Shown: in pieces, positions 19,540 through 27,076 of the stretch
How positions within the stretch are numbered: position 1 is the stretch's first letter
Layout: each line of letters begins with the position of its first letter
Assembly (NCBI GenBank): GCA_032139905.1
Contig: JAQJDB010000003.1
Location: 186,001-250,000 of the forward strand
Length of the DNA: 64,000 bases
Reading direction: 5' to 3'
Origin: Nitrospira sp. MA-1
GTDB lineage: Bacteria; Nitrospirota; Nitrospiria; Nitrospirales; UBA8639
Notes under the pieces: generated by a model
The model's input: the letters and a program-made list of their open reading frames with translations, nothing else
Told to the model about the DNA's origin: nothing
The model's database searches: none
Position numbers and translations under genes: made by a program

Positions 19540-20388
19540 TTATGATGGCTGATTGAGAAATCTTGGGCGATCCCTGACGGAAATCATTCGCATCAGATCC
19601 CTCACGGACAAAATTCCCACAATGGCATGGTTTTCCGTAATGGGCAGATGCCGAATATTTTTTTCGGCCATAAGATCGCTGGCATCATGCACAGTCCGGT
19701 TGATATCAATATCGATCAGCGCTTGCGTCATCACGGAACCCGCCCTGGCCTGAGTCAGATTCCGGTTCTGAGCCAAACCCTTATAGACCAGATCACGCTC
19801 CGTGACAATCCCCACCATCTCGCCGGCCTGCGTGACCATAAGGGCACCAATCCGCTTGTCGGTCATACGCTGGGCGACGGTGATGAGTGTCGCTTCCCGA
19901 TCGATCGTTTCAATGTCACGCCGCATCAGCACACTGAGGGGCCGGTACACATCATCAAGATCGCGAATCGGCCCTTTCTCAGCATAAACAAAATGTTTCA
20001 CCAGATCGCGAACGGAAATCAGCCCGACAACCCCTTCCCCTTCTGTCACACAAAGATGCCGAATGCCATTTTTCTCCATGAAATGGCTGGCATCCAGCAT
20101 CGTTCGATCAGAGGGAATGGAGAGTAACGGGCTTGCCATAATCTGCCCCACGTTCGTTCCGGCCAGAGTCAGGTCCTTGGCTATGACCAGGCGAATAAGG
20201 TCGGTCTCTGAAATGAGCCCGATAATTTTTCTTTGCTGAGATTCCTGCCCTGCCGAATGGACAACGAGACTCCCAATCCGTCTGGCCGCCATAAGACTCA
20301 CCGCATTCACCACAGAGGTGTCTTCGCTTACACCTTCAAGATCGCGCTGCATATTATGCCCGATGGTTTCACGAATATCGACGCTCAT
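19540..20388 (-). CDS. Four-CBS-domain protein
   Basis: A 282-residue protein built of two Bateman modules: four CBS motifs near residues 10-70, 80-135, 150-205 and 215-272 (for instance GLISVRDLV, GIVTERDLVYKG, GILSVRDLMRM). CBS pairs bind adenine nucleotides and act as energy or ionic sensors; no effector domain is attached, so it probably works by binding another protein. AAGGAA precedes the ATG. It is separated from the alcohol dehydrogenase start by about 50 nt and may be co-transcribed with it. Confidence 0.88.
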   Translation of the reverse strand: MSVDIRETIGHNMQRDLEGVSEDTSVVNAVSLMAARRIGSLVVHSAGQESQQRKIIGLISETDLIRLVIAKDLTLAGTNVGQIMASPLLSIPSDRTMLDASHFMEKNGIRHLCVTEGEGVVGLISVRDLVKHFVYAEKGPIRDLDDVYRPLSVLMRRDIETIDREATLITVAQRMTDKRIGALMVTQAGEMVGIVTERDLVYKGLAQNRNLTQARAGSVMTQALIDIDINRTVHDASDLMAEKNIRHLPITENHAIVGILSVRDLMRMISVRDRPRFLNQPS

Positions 20389-20472
20389 AATTTTTCCTTC
20401 TTTATCATGGGATAAATGCCGGCCGGGCCTCTCATGCTGATTCGAAAGTGGCCCCTGCTCTGGACATGCCGA

Positions 20473-20871
20473 TTAGGTATGTTCCTGTTCTTGAATAAAT
20501 TGCCTCGCATTGGTCAGTTCATCATACAGGCATAATTGATTCTTCACTAAGAGGTGCTCAATCGCGGCAATCCTGAACATCACTTCAGGTAGCATAATAT
20601 CAAGGCGTTCATTGAGAGACTCAATTGTTTTGGCCAGCCCTCCCGGTGCCCGAGAAGAACGGGCGCGTTGAGGCTGTTGCGATTTTCTGGAGGCACCCAC
20701 TTTTTTTCGAGTGGCTGTCCCTTTTTTGGAGGAAACTGTCCCTTTTTTGGAGGAGGCTGATCCTTTCTTGGAGGAAGCTGGTGTTTTTTTGCGAGAAGGC
20801 GTCTGTTTTTTGTTGGAAGAAGGAGTGCGTTTGTTAGGTGCTTGACGGATCGACTTCTTTTTTACGGCCAT
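20473..20871 (-). CDS. Lys/Ser-repeat basic protein with short C-terminal domain
   Basis: A 132-residue protein. ATG at 20871 follows GGAGG at good spacing. Residues about 1-75 are low-complexity and basic, with a seven-residue SSKKGTx-type repeat run at DNA level as 21-bp repeats (about 20715-20790). Residues about 80-132 are an ordinary folded segment (SLNERLDIMLPEVMFRIAAIEHLLV...) with helical pattern. The basic tail resembles histone-H1-like or ribosome/DNA-binding bacterial tails. Function not known. Confidence 0.6.
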   Translation of the reverse strand: MAVKKKSIRQAPNKRTPSSNKKQTPSRKKTPASSKKGSASSKKGTVSSKKGTATRKKVGASRKSQQPQRARSSRAPGGLAKTIESLNERLDIMLPEVMFRIAAIEHLLVKNQLCLYDELTNARQFIQEQEHT

Positions 20872-21038
20872 ACTACCCTCCAATTAACCAAAAATGAATC
20901 TCACAAAGAACAACGGGGCACAGAGACTTGCGTCCTTTTGTCCATGAATACGCTAAACGACTATACACCACCATGTCAGATTTTTTCGAGCACACGGGAT
21001 TCCATGGCAATGAACAGAGCCAGCACTGTTCTACCTGG

Positions 21039-21587
21039 TCACTTCGGGTTTTTCAACTCCTTCTCAATGGTAACCTGACAGTCGGGACAAACCCCGTGCG
21101 TCAGATTTGGCATGATTCCGCCACCTAGAAGATCAAGACGGGAAAGAGCTTCTTCCAGTTCCACCCAATTCTGATTCGAGAGGCAGGCTTTGATACACCA
21201 ACTACAGATCCTGAGATATTGCCTTCCCCTCTTCACATCAGGGTCAAGTAAGGGAACGGGGCTCCGTGAGTCCTCACGAAGGGGATGTGTTGAGAACATC
21301 AGTTCGCCCTCAGGGAGAGGAGACACGGTAAGGAGAAAATATCGGCGACAGACTGAAGAATCACAGCGGAATTTGATTTCCTGAACTCTTTGTGTGGCCC
21401 TAACCGTATTCAAAATCAACCGATGAATCTGTCTGTTATCTTCCCCATCGATGAACTCCCAAAGCGACTTTCCGATGACATAGGCACGACTCAGGTGTGC
21501 TCCGTCATTTTGGCAGGCGAACTGCAACCAGGCCTCATTGATAAACCGGATATGATCGGTGCTGTCGATGCTGTATTGAATCGACAT
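21039..21587 (-). CDS. PAS-like sensor protein with Cys-pair C-terminal motif
   Basis: A 182-residue cytoplasmic protein. The first 110 residues look like a PAS domain (IRFINEAWLQFACQNDG, VIGKSLWEFIDGE). The last part carries CSWCIKAC, then the helix WVELEEALSRL and HGVCPDCQ, the arrangement found in many sensor and response-regulator proteins as a Cys4 knuckle-like module. No kinase or output domain is attached. AGGAGG lies 11 nt before the ATG. Probably a signal-sensing adaptor; the ligand is unknown. Confidence 0.72.
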   Translation of the reverse strand: MSIQYSIDSTDHIRFINEAWLQFACQNDGAHLSRAYVIGKSLWEFIDGEDNRQIHRLILNTVRATQRVQEIKFRCDSSVCRRYFLLTVSPLPEGELMFSTHPLREDSRSPVPLLDPDVKRGRQYLRICSWCIKACLSNQNWVELEEALSRLDLLGGGIMPNLTHGVCPDCQVTIEKELKNPK

Positions 21588-21833
21588 GACGCTGCAGGAC
21601 CTCCTGCTTGTATGGGACTTCCCACAACAATCGTGAAGGGTGGGTTCATCTTACGCCAAATGGTAAACCAATTCAAAATCGACAGGAGGGACGTCTTGGA
21701 TGGACCGTGCACCCGACACCGCATCCATTCCACGGCTGGTGGTCCTCATCTTCTGGAAGAAGTTTCGGTATTCTTGGTAGGGTGTGAAAGAACTTTTTCC
21801 CGGTTTCCCAAATCTTTCATGAGGAGTGGCTGA

Positions 21834-22805
21834 ATGAAATATGTCCATCTTGGTCGATCAGGATTAAAAGTCAGTCGGTTGTGTTTGGGCACAATGAATT
21901 TTGGTCCGGAAACCACAGAAGCCGACAGTGGACCCATCATGGATACGGCATTGGAACTCGGCATCAATTTTTTCGATACCGCAGACGTATATGGTTGGGA
22001 GGTGGGGGAAGGGATTACCGAACAGATTATCGGGCGTTGGTTTGCACAAGGAGGCAACCGCCGGGAAAAAGTCGTGCTGGCCACCAAAGTGTTCGGGCGG
22101 ATGGGAGACTGGCCCAACCAATCCCGTTTGTCCGCACTCCATATCAAGCGGGCCTGTGAAGCAAGTTTGCGACGGCTCCAAACCGATTATATTGACCTGT
22201 ATCAAATGCACCATGTTGACCGGCATGCTCCATGGGAGGAAATCTGGCAGGCCATGGAACAACTCATGCGCGAGGGAAAAGTTTTATACGTGGGGAGTAG
22301 TAACTTTGCCGGATGGCATCTGGCCCAAGCGCAGGAAATGGCCAGGCACCGGAATTTCCTTGGACTGGTGGCCGAACAAAGTTTGTACAACCTGAATGAC
22401 CGCATGATTGAGCTTGAGGTCATTCCGGCCTGTGAAGCATACGGCATTGGCTTAATTCCCTGGAGTCCGGTCGCGCGCGGCCTCCTGGCCGGGGCGCTTG
22501 AACCGGCGACGAGCGGACGACGGGCCGATGAGGATCTGCGGAAGAACGTGGAAAAATACCGTCCACGATTGGAAGCCTACGAAACGCTGTGCCGGGAATT
22601 AGGCGAAGCGCCTGCACATGTCGCCCTGGCCTGGCTCCTTCATCAACCAGCCGTCACGGCACCCATCATTGGTCCCCGAACTATGGACCAGTTAAAGGGC
22701 ACCATGCGCACCACCGAATTAACTCTCTCCAAGGATGTGTTAAAAAAGCTCGATACGATCTTCCCCGGACCTGGGGGTCCGGCCCCCGAAGCCTACGCCT
22801 GGTGA
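21834..22805 (+). CDS. Aldo/keto reductase
   Basis: NADPH-dependent aldehyde reductase of the AKR family (323 residues, close to YghZ/YajO-like members). It starts MKYVHLGRSGLKVSRLCLGTMNFG, has the catalytic Asp/Tyr region FFDTADVYGWEVGEGITE, Lys (VVLATKVFG) and His (YQMHHVDR) of the tetrad, and the cofactor-binding WSPVARGLLAG and PIIGPRTMDQL segments. GAGGAG-like ribosome site 8 nt upstream. Monocistronic; the substrate is undetermined. Confidence 0.93.
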   Translation: MKYVHLGRSGLKVSRLCLGTMNFGPETTEADSGPIMDTALELGINFFDTADVYGWEVGEGITEQIIGRWFAQGGNRREKVVLATKVFGRMGDWPNQSRLSALHIKRACEASLRRLQTDYIDLYQMHHVDRHAPWEEIWQAMEQLMREGKVLYVGSSNFAGWHLAQAQEMARHRNFLGLVAEQSLYNLNDRMIELEVIPACEAYGIGLIPWSPVARGLLAGALEPATSGRRADEDLRKNVEKYRPRLEAYETLCRELGEAPAHVALAWLLHQPAVTAPIIGPRTMDQLKGTMRTTELTLSKDVLKKLDTIFPGPGGPAPEAYAW

Positions 22806-23060
22806 AAGCCATCGGTGGGTGTCAAATAATTATAAATTGTGTCTAAAGGGATAACCCATAGGCAAAATAGTGACGTGTGCGTCCTGCCCTCACTTACCTC
22901 GTCATTATTCTAATTCCTTACAACTCAATAGGTTGTTTCCCCCCGAAACAAAACAATCACACACTTCTTCTTTGGCATAGCAGTTGCTCTAAACAACGGA
23001 TTAGAAAGCTCACACACGACAAGGTAGTCGGGCAAAAGGCCTCAAGCCAAGGAGGATGTC

Positions 23061-23465
23061 ATGCAAACGACAATCCCCATTCAAGCATGCGCCATCGGAT
23101 TAGCCCTTGTTCTCGTTGGAGGAAAAATAGCCGAAGCCGAAATGCCGCCACCCGAACCGGACGAGGCCTACTTGGTCGACGAAGATATCAATATTGTAAC
23201 CGGCCTCTACATGCGGGAATATTCCCTACGCAAAGACGGAATCGTGGATTACAAAACCGCCCGTCAAATCCTCATCTCGGAATATAATGAACATTGGAAT
23301 TCAGTCGTCGAAACCAAAGAATGGCCCTTATTCTATTGGCATGATGTAAACCGGGATGGTCATTGGTCCATGTATGTGGATCGAAAGGTCAACGGCTGCA
23401 CCTGCGATATTGTTCCTTACGAAGTGAAGACAGAGGACACGATCGCGCCGAACGATCCTTATTAG
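23061..23465 (+). CDS. Exported hypothetical protein with EF-hand-like loop
   Basis: A 134-residue secreted protein. AAGGAGG lies 5 nt before ATG. Signal peptide of about 26 residues (CAIGLALVLVGGKIAEA). The mature part is acidic and contains DVNRDGHWSMYVD, resembling a calcium-binding EF-hand/dockerin-type loop, plus two Cys (NGCTCDI). I recognise no named family. Monocistronic. Confidence 0.65.
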   Translation: MQTTIPIQACAIGLALVLVGGKIAEAEMPPPEPDEAYLVDEDINIVTGLYMREYSLRKDGIVDYKTARQILISEYNEHWNSVVETKEWPLFYWHDVNRDGHWSMYVDRKVNGCTCDIVPYEVKTEDTIAPNDPY

Positions 23466-23711
23466 ATATCCACTCCCACTCGTCAACCGTTACGCCACCC
23501 AACAGCATCTCCCGCTCCACAGGACCAGGCGCCCCGCTCCCTCGCCTATGCCTGGAAATCAACACGTTTCCTGCCTTCCTCCACACCACGGTTAGGAGCC
23601 TGCTTAACGTTGATCCTTTTCGCCAATGTGCCTGGGTACACTCTTAGGCTAATTTCTTGTTAATCTAGAATAGAATTATTCATACGGTTCGAATAATGAA
23701 AGGAGATAAAC

Positions 23712-23975
23712 ATGGGGCACACATTAGAACAGCTTCAAAAAATTGCAGATGATCTGAAGCGTCAGCGTGACGAGCTTCAGGTCAAACTCCACCTGGCCAA
23801 AGCGGATGCGCGTGATGAATGGGCGAAACTTGAAACACGGTGGGAAGACGTCAAGACCAAGATGGAAGCAGTCCGCAAGGAAGCCGGTCACACAACCGAG
23901 TCCGTGTCTTCCGGACTGGGACTTGTGCTGGACGAACTAAAAAAAGGCTACGACAACATTCGCAAGACATTGTAA
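23712..23975 (+). CDS. Small coiled-coil protein
   Basis: An 87-residue cytoplasmic protein with excellent ribosome site (AAAGGAGATAAAC then ATG). Nearly all of it is charged amphipathic helix (LKRQRDELQVKLHLAKADAR, then WAKLETRWEDVKTKMEAV), so a coiled coil is likely. Small proteins like this are common beside stress genes in lithotrophs, but I know no tested function. Confidence 0.7.
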   Translation: MGHTLEQLQKIADDLKRQRDELQVKLHLAKADARDEWAKLETRWEDVKTKMEAVRKEAGHTTESVSSGLGLVLDELKKGYDNIRKTL

Positions 23976-24095
23976 TCTGTGCCCCCTGTCGATTCCTCTT
24001 CCTTGTCTGATCTTGGTACCGATGAGGGACAGTACAATCATACAAATTAGATGAGGCCCTCCCAACTTCTCTAAACGCTCATCGGAACACCCAGG

Positions 24096-24770
24096 ATGAC
24101 CCGCGACGAATTCACCAAAATCATTGACCATACTGCGTTAAAACCGGAAATCACGAAAGACGAGATACGACAGGTCTGCGAAGAGGCCGGTACGTTCGGC
24201 TTCGGGGCGGTCTGTGTCGCACCGCTCTGGGTCCCGCTGGCCACGCGGTGCCTGGCGGGATCTCCAGTCCGAATTGCCACGGTCATTGGCTTTCCTCACG
24301 GCAACACGCTTCCGGACGTGAAAGCCTACGAGGCCAAACTGGCGATTGAAGCCGGGGCGCATGAATTGGATATGGTCATCCAGCTTGGCTTGCTTCGAGC
24401 GGGCAATCATGGAGCCGTCCTGGACGATATCCAGGGCGTCGTGAACGTCGCACGGCGTGCCCACTCTTCAAAAATCCTGGTCAAGGTCATTCTCGAAACG
24501 TCGCTCTTAAATAAGGAAGAACAGCAAATTGGCTGCCAACTGGTAGAGAAGGCCGGGGCCGACTTTGTGAAAACATCGACCGGATTCACCGGCAGCGGAG
24601 CCACGATTGAAGGCGTGGGTTTTCTGCGGGGCATTGTCGGACAACGGATAGGGGTCAAGGCTGCCGGCGGGATACGCGACCTGATCACGGCCGTGGCGTT
24701 GGTCAATGCCGGAGCCTCCCGCCTGGGAAGTTCGTCGTCCGTGGCCATTATGAAAATGTGGCCGGGTTAA
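24096..24770 (+). CDS. deoC: Deoxyribose-phosphate aldolase
   Basis: Class I aldolase (224 residues) that splits 2-deoxyribose-5-phosphate into glyceraldehyde-3-phosphate and acetaldehyde. The TIM-barrel family motifs are clear: IDHTALKPE start, ELDMVIQLG, the Schiff-base lysine in ADFVKTSTGF, and the second Lys in VKAAGGIRD. Full length and intact. The acetaldehyde could be handled by the alcohol dehydrogenase earlier in the window, although there is no operon link. Confidence 0.93.
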   Translation: MTRDEFTKIIDHTALKPEITKDEIRQVCEEAGTFGFGAVCVAPLWVPLATRCLAGSPVRIATVIGFPHGNTLPDVKAYEAKLAIEAGAHELDMVIQLGLLRAGNHGAVLDDIQGVVNVARRAHSSKILVKVILETSLLNKEEQQIGCQLVEKAGADFVKTSTGFTGSGATIEGVGFLRGIVGQRIGVKAAGGIRDLITAVALVNAGASRLGSSSSVAIMKMWPG

Positions 24771-24905
24771 TGCCTGACTTCCTTCAAAATTCCCTCCCTC
24801 TCTCTCTATAGGCATTCCAATAAACTTCTGCTGTGTTCGGAGCAAAGTCATGCCTGCTTCCACCCACATCTTACTTACTGGAAATGATGTGAATCGTAGT
24901 ATAGA

Positions 24906-25095
24906 TGCCGGGTTTCGGCCCGGCAGCCGAGGTCCTTTTGTTTCGGCAAAAGGACCCAAAACCATTGACGCCCCGTCTGGCCTCCTTGAAGAGGAGGGAC
25001 GCTAACTCTGAAGAGAGCGGACCAACTCGCTAGGCTCAAACAAGGTCCGCAAGCTGATAAGAGCGTCCCTCCTTTGGGCCAGCCGGCAGGCGTCG
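24906..25095 (-). repeat. Family-1 structured repeat, copy M1 (minus orientation)
   Basis: Reads on the minus strand as long hairpin plus two short hairpins. Hairpin 2: GGTCCTTTTG (24931-24940) and CAAAAGGACC (24947-24956). Hairpin 3: GCCGGG and CCCGGC near 24906-24923. The long stem includes GACGCC...GGCGTC and GGGACGC...GCGTCCC with a GAGCC...GCGAGTT apex around 25023-25040. Confidence 0.85.
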
Positions 25096-25111
25096 GATCA
25101 TAATTAAAGCG

Positions 25112-25238
25112 TGCCGACGTAGGTCCATCGAGGGCGGACCAACTCGCGGAGCCTGACCTGAGTTTTCGAAGGGCTCAAACAGGGCCCGCCCGTTGATGAG
25201 AGCCTTCACCTCTGGGACCGGACGCCAGGCGCCGGTCA
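25112..25238 (-). repeat. Degenerate family-1 long-hairpin fragment
   Basis: Follows M1. It retains the GGCGGACC...GGGCCCGCC arms, and the GAGC...GCGAGTT apex has an expanded loop (TTCGAAGGG insertion). The two short hairpins are missing. Confidence 0.55.
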
Positions 25239-25556
25239 AGGGGAATGAATGGGTTGAGGGGCTTAGGGAACTACACATCGCATTTCACGATGTGCTGTGG
25301 TGTTGTGGACGTTCACCGGTTGGCCGGCAACGAACGATGGTGTTTTACCCAACCAGCAACATTTCGGAAATTATTTGGAATGACTATAAAATACCGGGTA
25401 TCCTTTCCTTGCCCTTTCCATTCATCAATTCCGCCGGTCGTAAGCGGGAATCTATTCTTCCAGCTCGTCTCTTCCGTACCCGATCTTCCCGAATGCCGGC
25501 CGGGCATGATATCGTCTCATCCTGCTGGAGTGGTTGGCGACAACCTGGAGTAGCAA

Positions 25557-26153
25557 ATGGAAACTGAATCCACATCCGAAATGGGGAAAGATGCCCAACA
25601 CCATCCCCTCTTAGATGAGGTGATGAAGCAGCTCACTGATCATCGCCAGGCCTTTCACGCCTTCCTGACCCGCCGACTCGGCAATCCTGCCTTCGCCGAA
25701 GACCTCCTGCAACAATGCTTCATGAAAGCATTGGCCCATTTCCATTCCATCAAACAGATGGACCGGATCATCCCCTGGTTCTACCAAATCCTTCGACATG
25801 CGCTGATTGATTATTATCGAAGCAAAGAAACGGACAACAAACGGTTCCAGGCTTTTCTTGACGAGACCGAGACACTGGGCACCCATCAGGTCCCTTCTCT
25901 GGATGAACTACAACCGACGATTTGTGCCTGTCTGGATCGCCTCGTATTGACCCTCAAGCCCGAATATGCCGCCATCATTCGACGGATTGATTTGTCCGGA
26001 GAATCCCTTCAATCCGTCGCCAAGGATTTACAAATCACCACGAATAACCTCACGGTCCGTTTGCATCGGGCGCGCCATGCCTTGCGCAAGTCCCTGGAAG
26101 ATTCCTGCGGGATTTGCAGTAAACATGGCTGCTTGAATTGCACCTGCGAATAA
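25557..26153 (+). CDS. CorE-like ECF sigma factor with Cys-rich C-terminal tail
   Basis: An RNA polymerase sigma factor of the extracytoplasmic-function type, 198 residues. Region 2 (FHAFLTRRLGNPAFAEDLLQQCFMKAL, then IIPWFYQILRHALIDYYRS) and region 4 (SLQSVAKDLQITTNNLTVRLHRARHALR) are intact. The C-terminus ends CGICSKHGCLNCTCE, a cysteine cluster of the kind found in CorE-type sigma factors, which bind copper (or cadmium/zinc) directly and need no anti-sigma. No anti-sigma gene is adjacent. The next genes are a copper chaperone and a copper ATPase, strongly suggesting it senses copper and drives them. TGGAG precedes the ATG. Confidence 0.85.
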   Translation: METESTSEMGKDAQHHPLLDEVMKQLTDHRQAFHAFLTRRLGNPAFAEDLLQQCFMKALAHFHSIKQMDRIIPWFYQILRHALIDYYRSKETDNKRFQAFLDETETLGTHQVPSLDELQPTICACLDRLVLTLKPEYAAIIRRIDLSGESLQSVAKDLQITTNNLTVRLHRARHALRKSLEDSCGICSKHGCLNCTCE

Positions 26154-26248
26154 GTTTTCACGCCCCATTGCACGAAGCCTCCCGCTTCCCTCCTCATCTT
26201 TGTTTTACTAGAATTCCTTCCCTTTTCAACAGGTAAATTGTCCCAATG

Positions 26249-26369
26249 GAATGTTCAAAAAGGTCCGTCCAGCAAGGCCGCAGCCTCTTGAACGGGCGGA
26301 GCGTACGAAGGAGTACGTGAGCACGGCCAAGGGGTGAGAACGCCGCTGGCGGCCTTTTTCAACATTCCC
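26249..26369 (-). repeat. Family-2 inverted-repeat element, copy B (reverse orientation)
   Basis: About 121 nt bounded by a 16-bp terminal inverted repeat with one mismatch (GGAATGTTCAAAAAGG and CCTTTTTCAACATTCC). Relative to copy A it lies inverted. It sits between the sigma gene and copZ, upstream of the operon promoter region. Confidence 0.75.
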
Positions 26370-26411
26370 AACTGTAAGAATCGAGGTAGGGCTCCGTCTA
26401 TATAAACAAAC

Positions 26412-26444
26412 GGGGCATGTCGGACACAGAACGTGACATGCCCC
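26412..26444 (+). promoter_or_regulatory. Hairpin in the copZ-copA leader
   Basis: GGGGCATGTC (26412-26421) pairs perfectly with GACATGCCCC (26435-26444), loop of 13 nt, ending 34 nt before the copZ ATG and just downstream of an AT-rich TATATAAA (26398-26405) that could be a -10 region. Could be an operator or an mRNA structure. Confidence 0.5.
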
Positions 26445-26478
26445 ACACACAAACAAATTCCAACAAACGGAGGTTCCC

Positions 26479-26697
26479 ATGGAAGATCTCACACTCACGA
26501 TTCAAGGCATGAGCTGCGGTCATTGCGTTCAAGGCATCACCAACATCCTATCCAATTTGAAGGGTGTGAAGGTGGATCAGGTGAAAATTGGTGAGGCCAC
26601 CCTTGGCTTTTATCCTCAAACCATCACACCAGAAGAAATTATTTACGCGATCGAGGAGGAAGGCTATAAAGCCCGGCTCAATGTGGAGGCCGTATGA
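26479..26697 (+). CDS. copZ: Heavy-metal-associated domain copper chaperone
   Basis: A 72-residue HMA-fold protein with the metal site MSCGHC and the usual beta-alpha-beta pattern (MEDLTLTIQGMSCGHCVQGI ... EEIIYAIEEEGYK). It should bind Cu(I) and pass it to the P-type ATPase encoded 380 nt downstream. GGAGG lies 5 nt before ATG. The next small gene overlaps its stop by 4 nt, so both are coupled. The gene name is by family, not tested specificity. Confidence 0.88.
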   Translation: MEDLTLTIQGMSCGHCVQGITNILSNLKGVKVDQVKIGEATLGFYPQTITPEEIIYAIEEEGYKARLNVEAV

Positions 26698-26834
26698 GCA
26701 CCATTGAATGGACCGTCATCATCGGTGGACTGACCGCGATTGTCTGGGTCAATTGGTACTTCTTCATGGCCCAGGCCATGGCGGGTAAGCGAATTCAGAA
26801 CACCGAAGAAACCAGGCAATCATCCAAGCGGTGA
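26694..26834 (+). CDS. 46-residue single-pass membrane peptide
   Basis: Starts at an ATG that overlaps the copZ stop as ATGA, ends TGA at 26832. The product, starting MSTIEWTVIIGGLTAIVWV, is one hydrophobic helix (about residues 6-28) with Met and Phe near its end, then a short basic tail (GKRIQNTEETRQSSKR). Too short for most gene finders. Its location between chaperone and copper ATPase, translational coupling and coherent topology argue that it is a real gene that helps copper export, for example as an ATPase accessory. No family recognised. Confidence 0.7.
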   Translation: MSTIEWTVIIGGLTAIVWVNWYFFMAQAMAGKRIQNTEETRQSSKR

Positions 26835-26864
26835 ACGGGAAATGAACCTTCGTTCTGCCGATTT

Positions 26865-26954
26865 TGTCATCCTGAGCCCCTGGCGAAGGATCTGTGCCCA
26901 GGTGCAGATATCTAGGCTGAGCGAGATCCTTCGCTTCATTCACTCAGGATGACA
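26865..26954 (+). repeat. Inverted repeat of the GTCATCCTGAG type
   Basis: TGTCATCCTGAG (from 26865) is mirrored by CTCAGGATGACA (ends 26954), with GAAGGATCT and AGATCCTTC inside. Together they form a long imperfect hairpin. Similar short sequences occur at about 29597 and 45680. Widely scattered intergenic repeat type. Confidence 0.7.
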
Positions 26955-27076
26955 GAGTTCCTCAGGATGACAGCAGGGTGAGAGCTGAACCGAGGCAGTC
27001 GTATTTTTTTAATACCTGAATATTGAAATCACATGGTACCCACTTCACATCGAGCAACAAGAATAAGGAGACGTAC

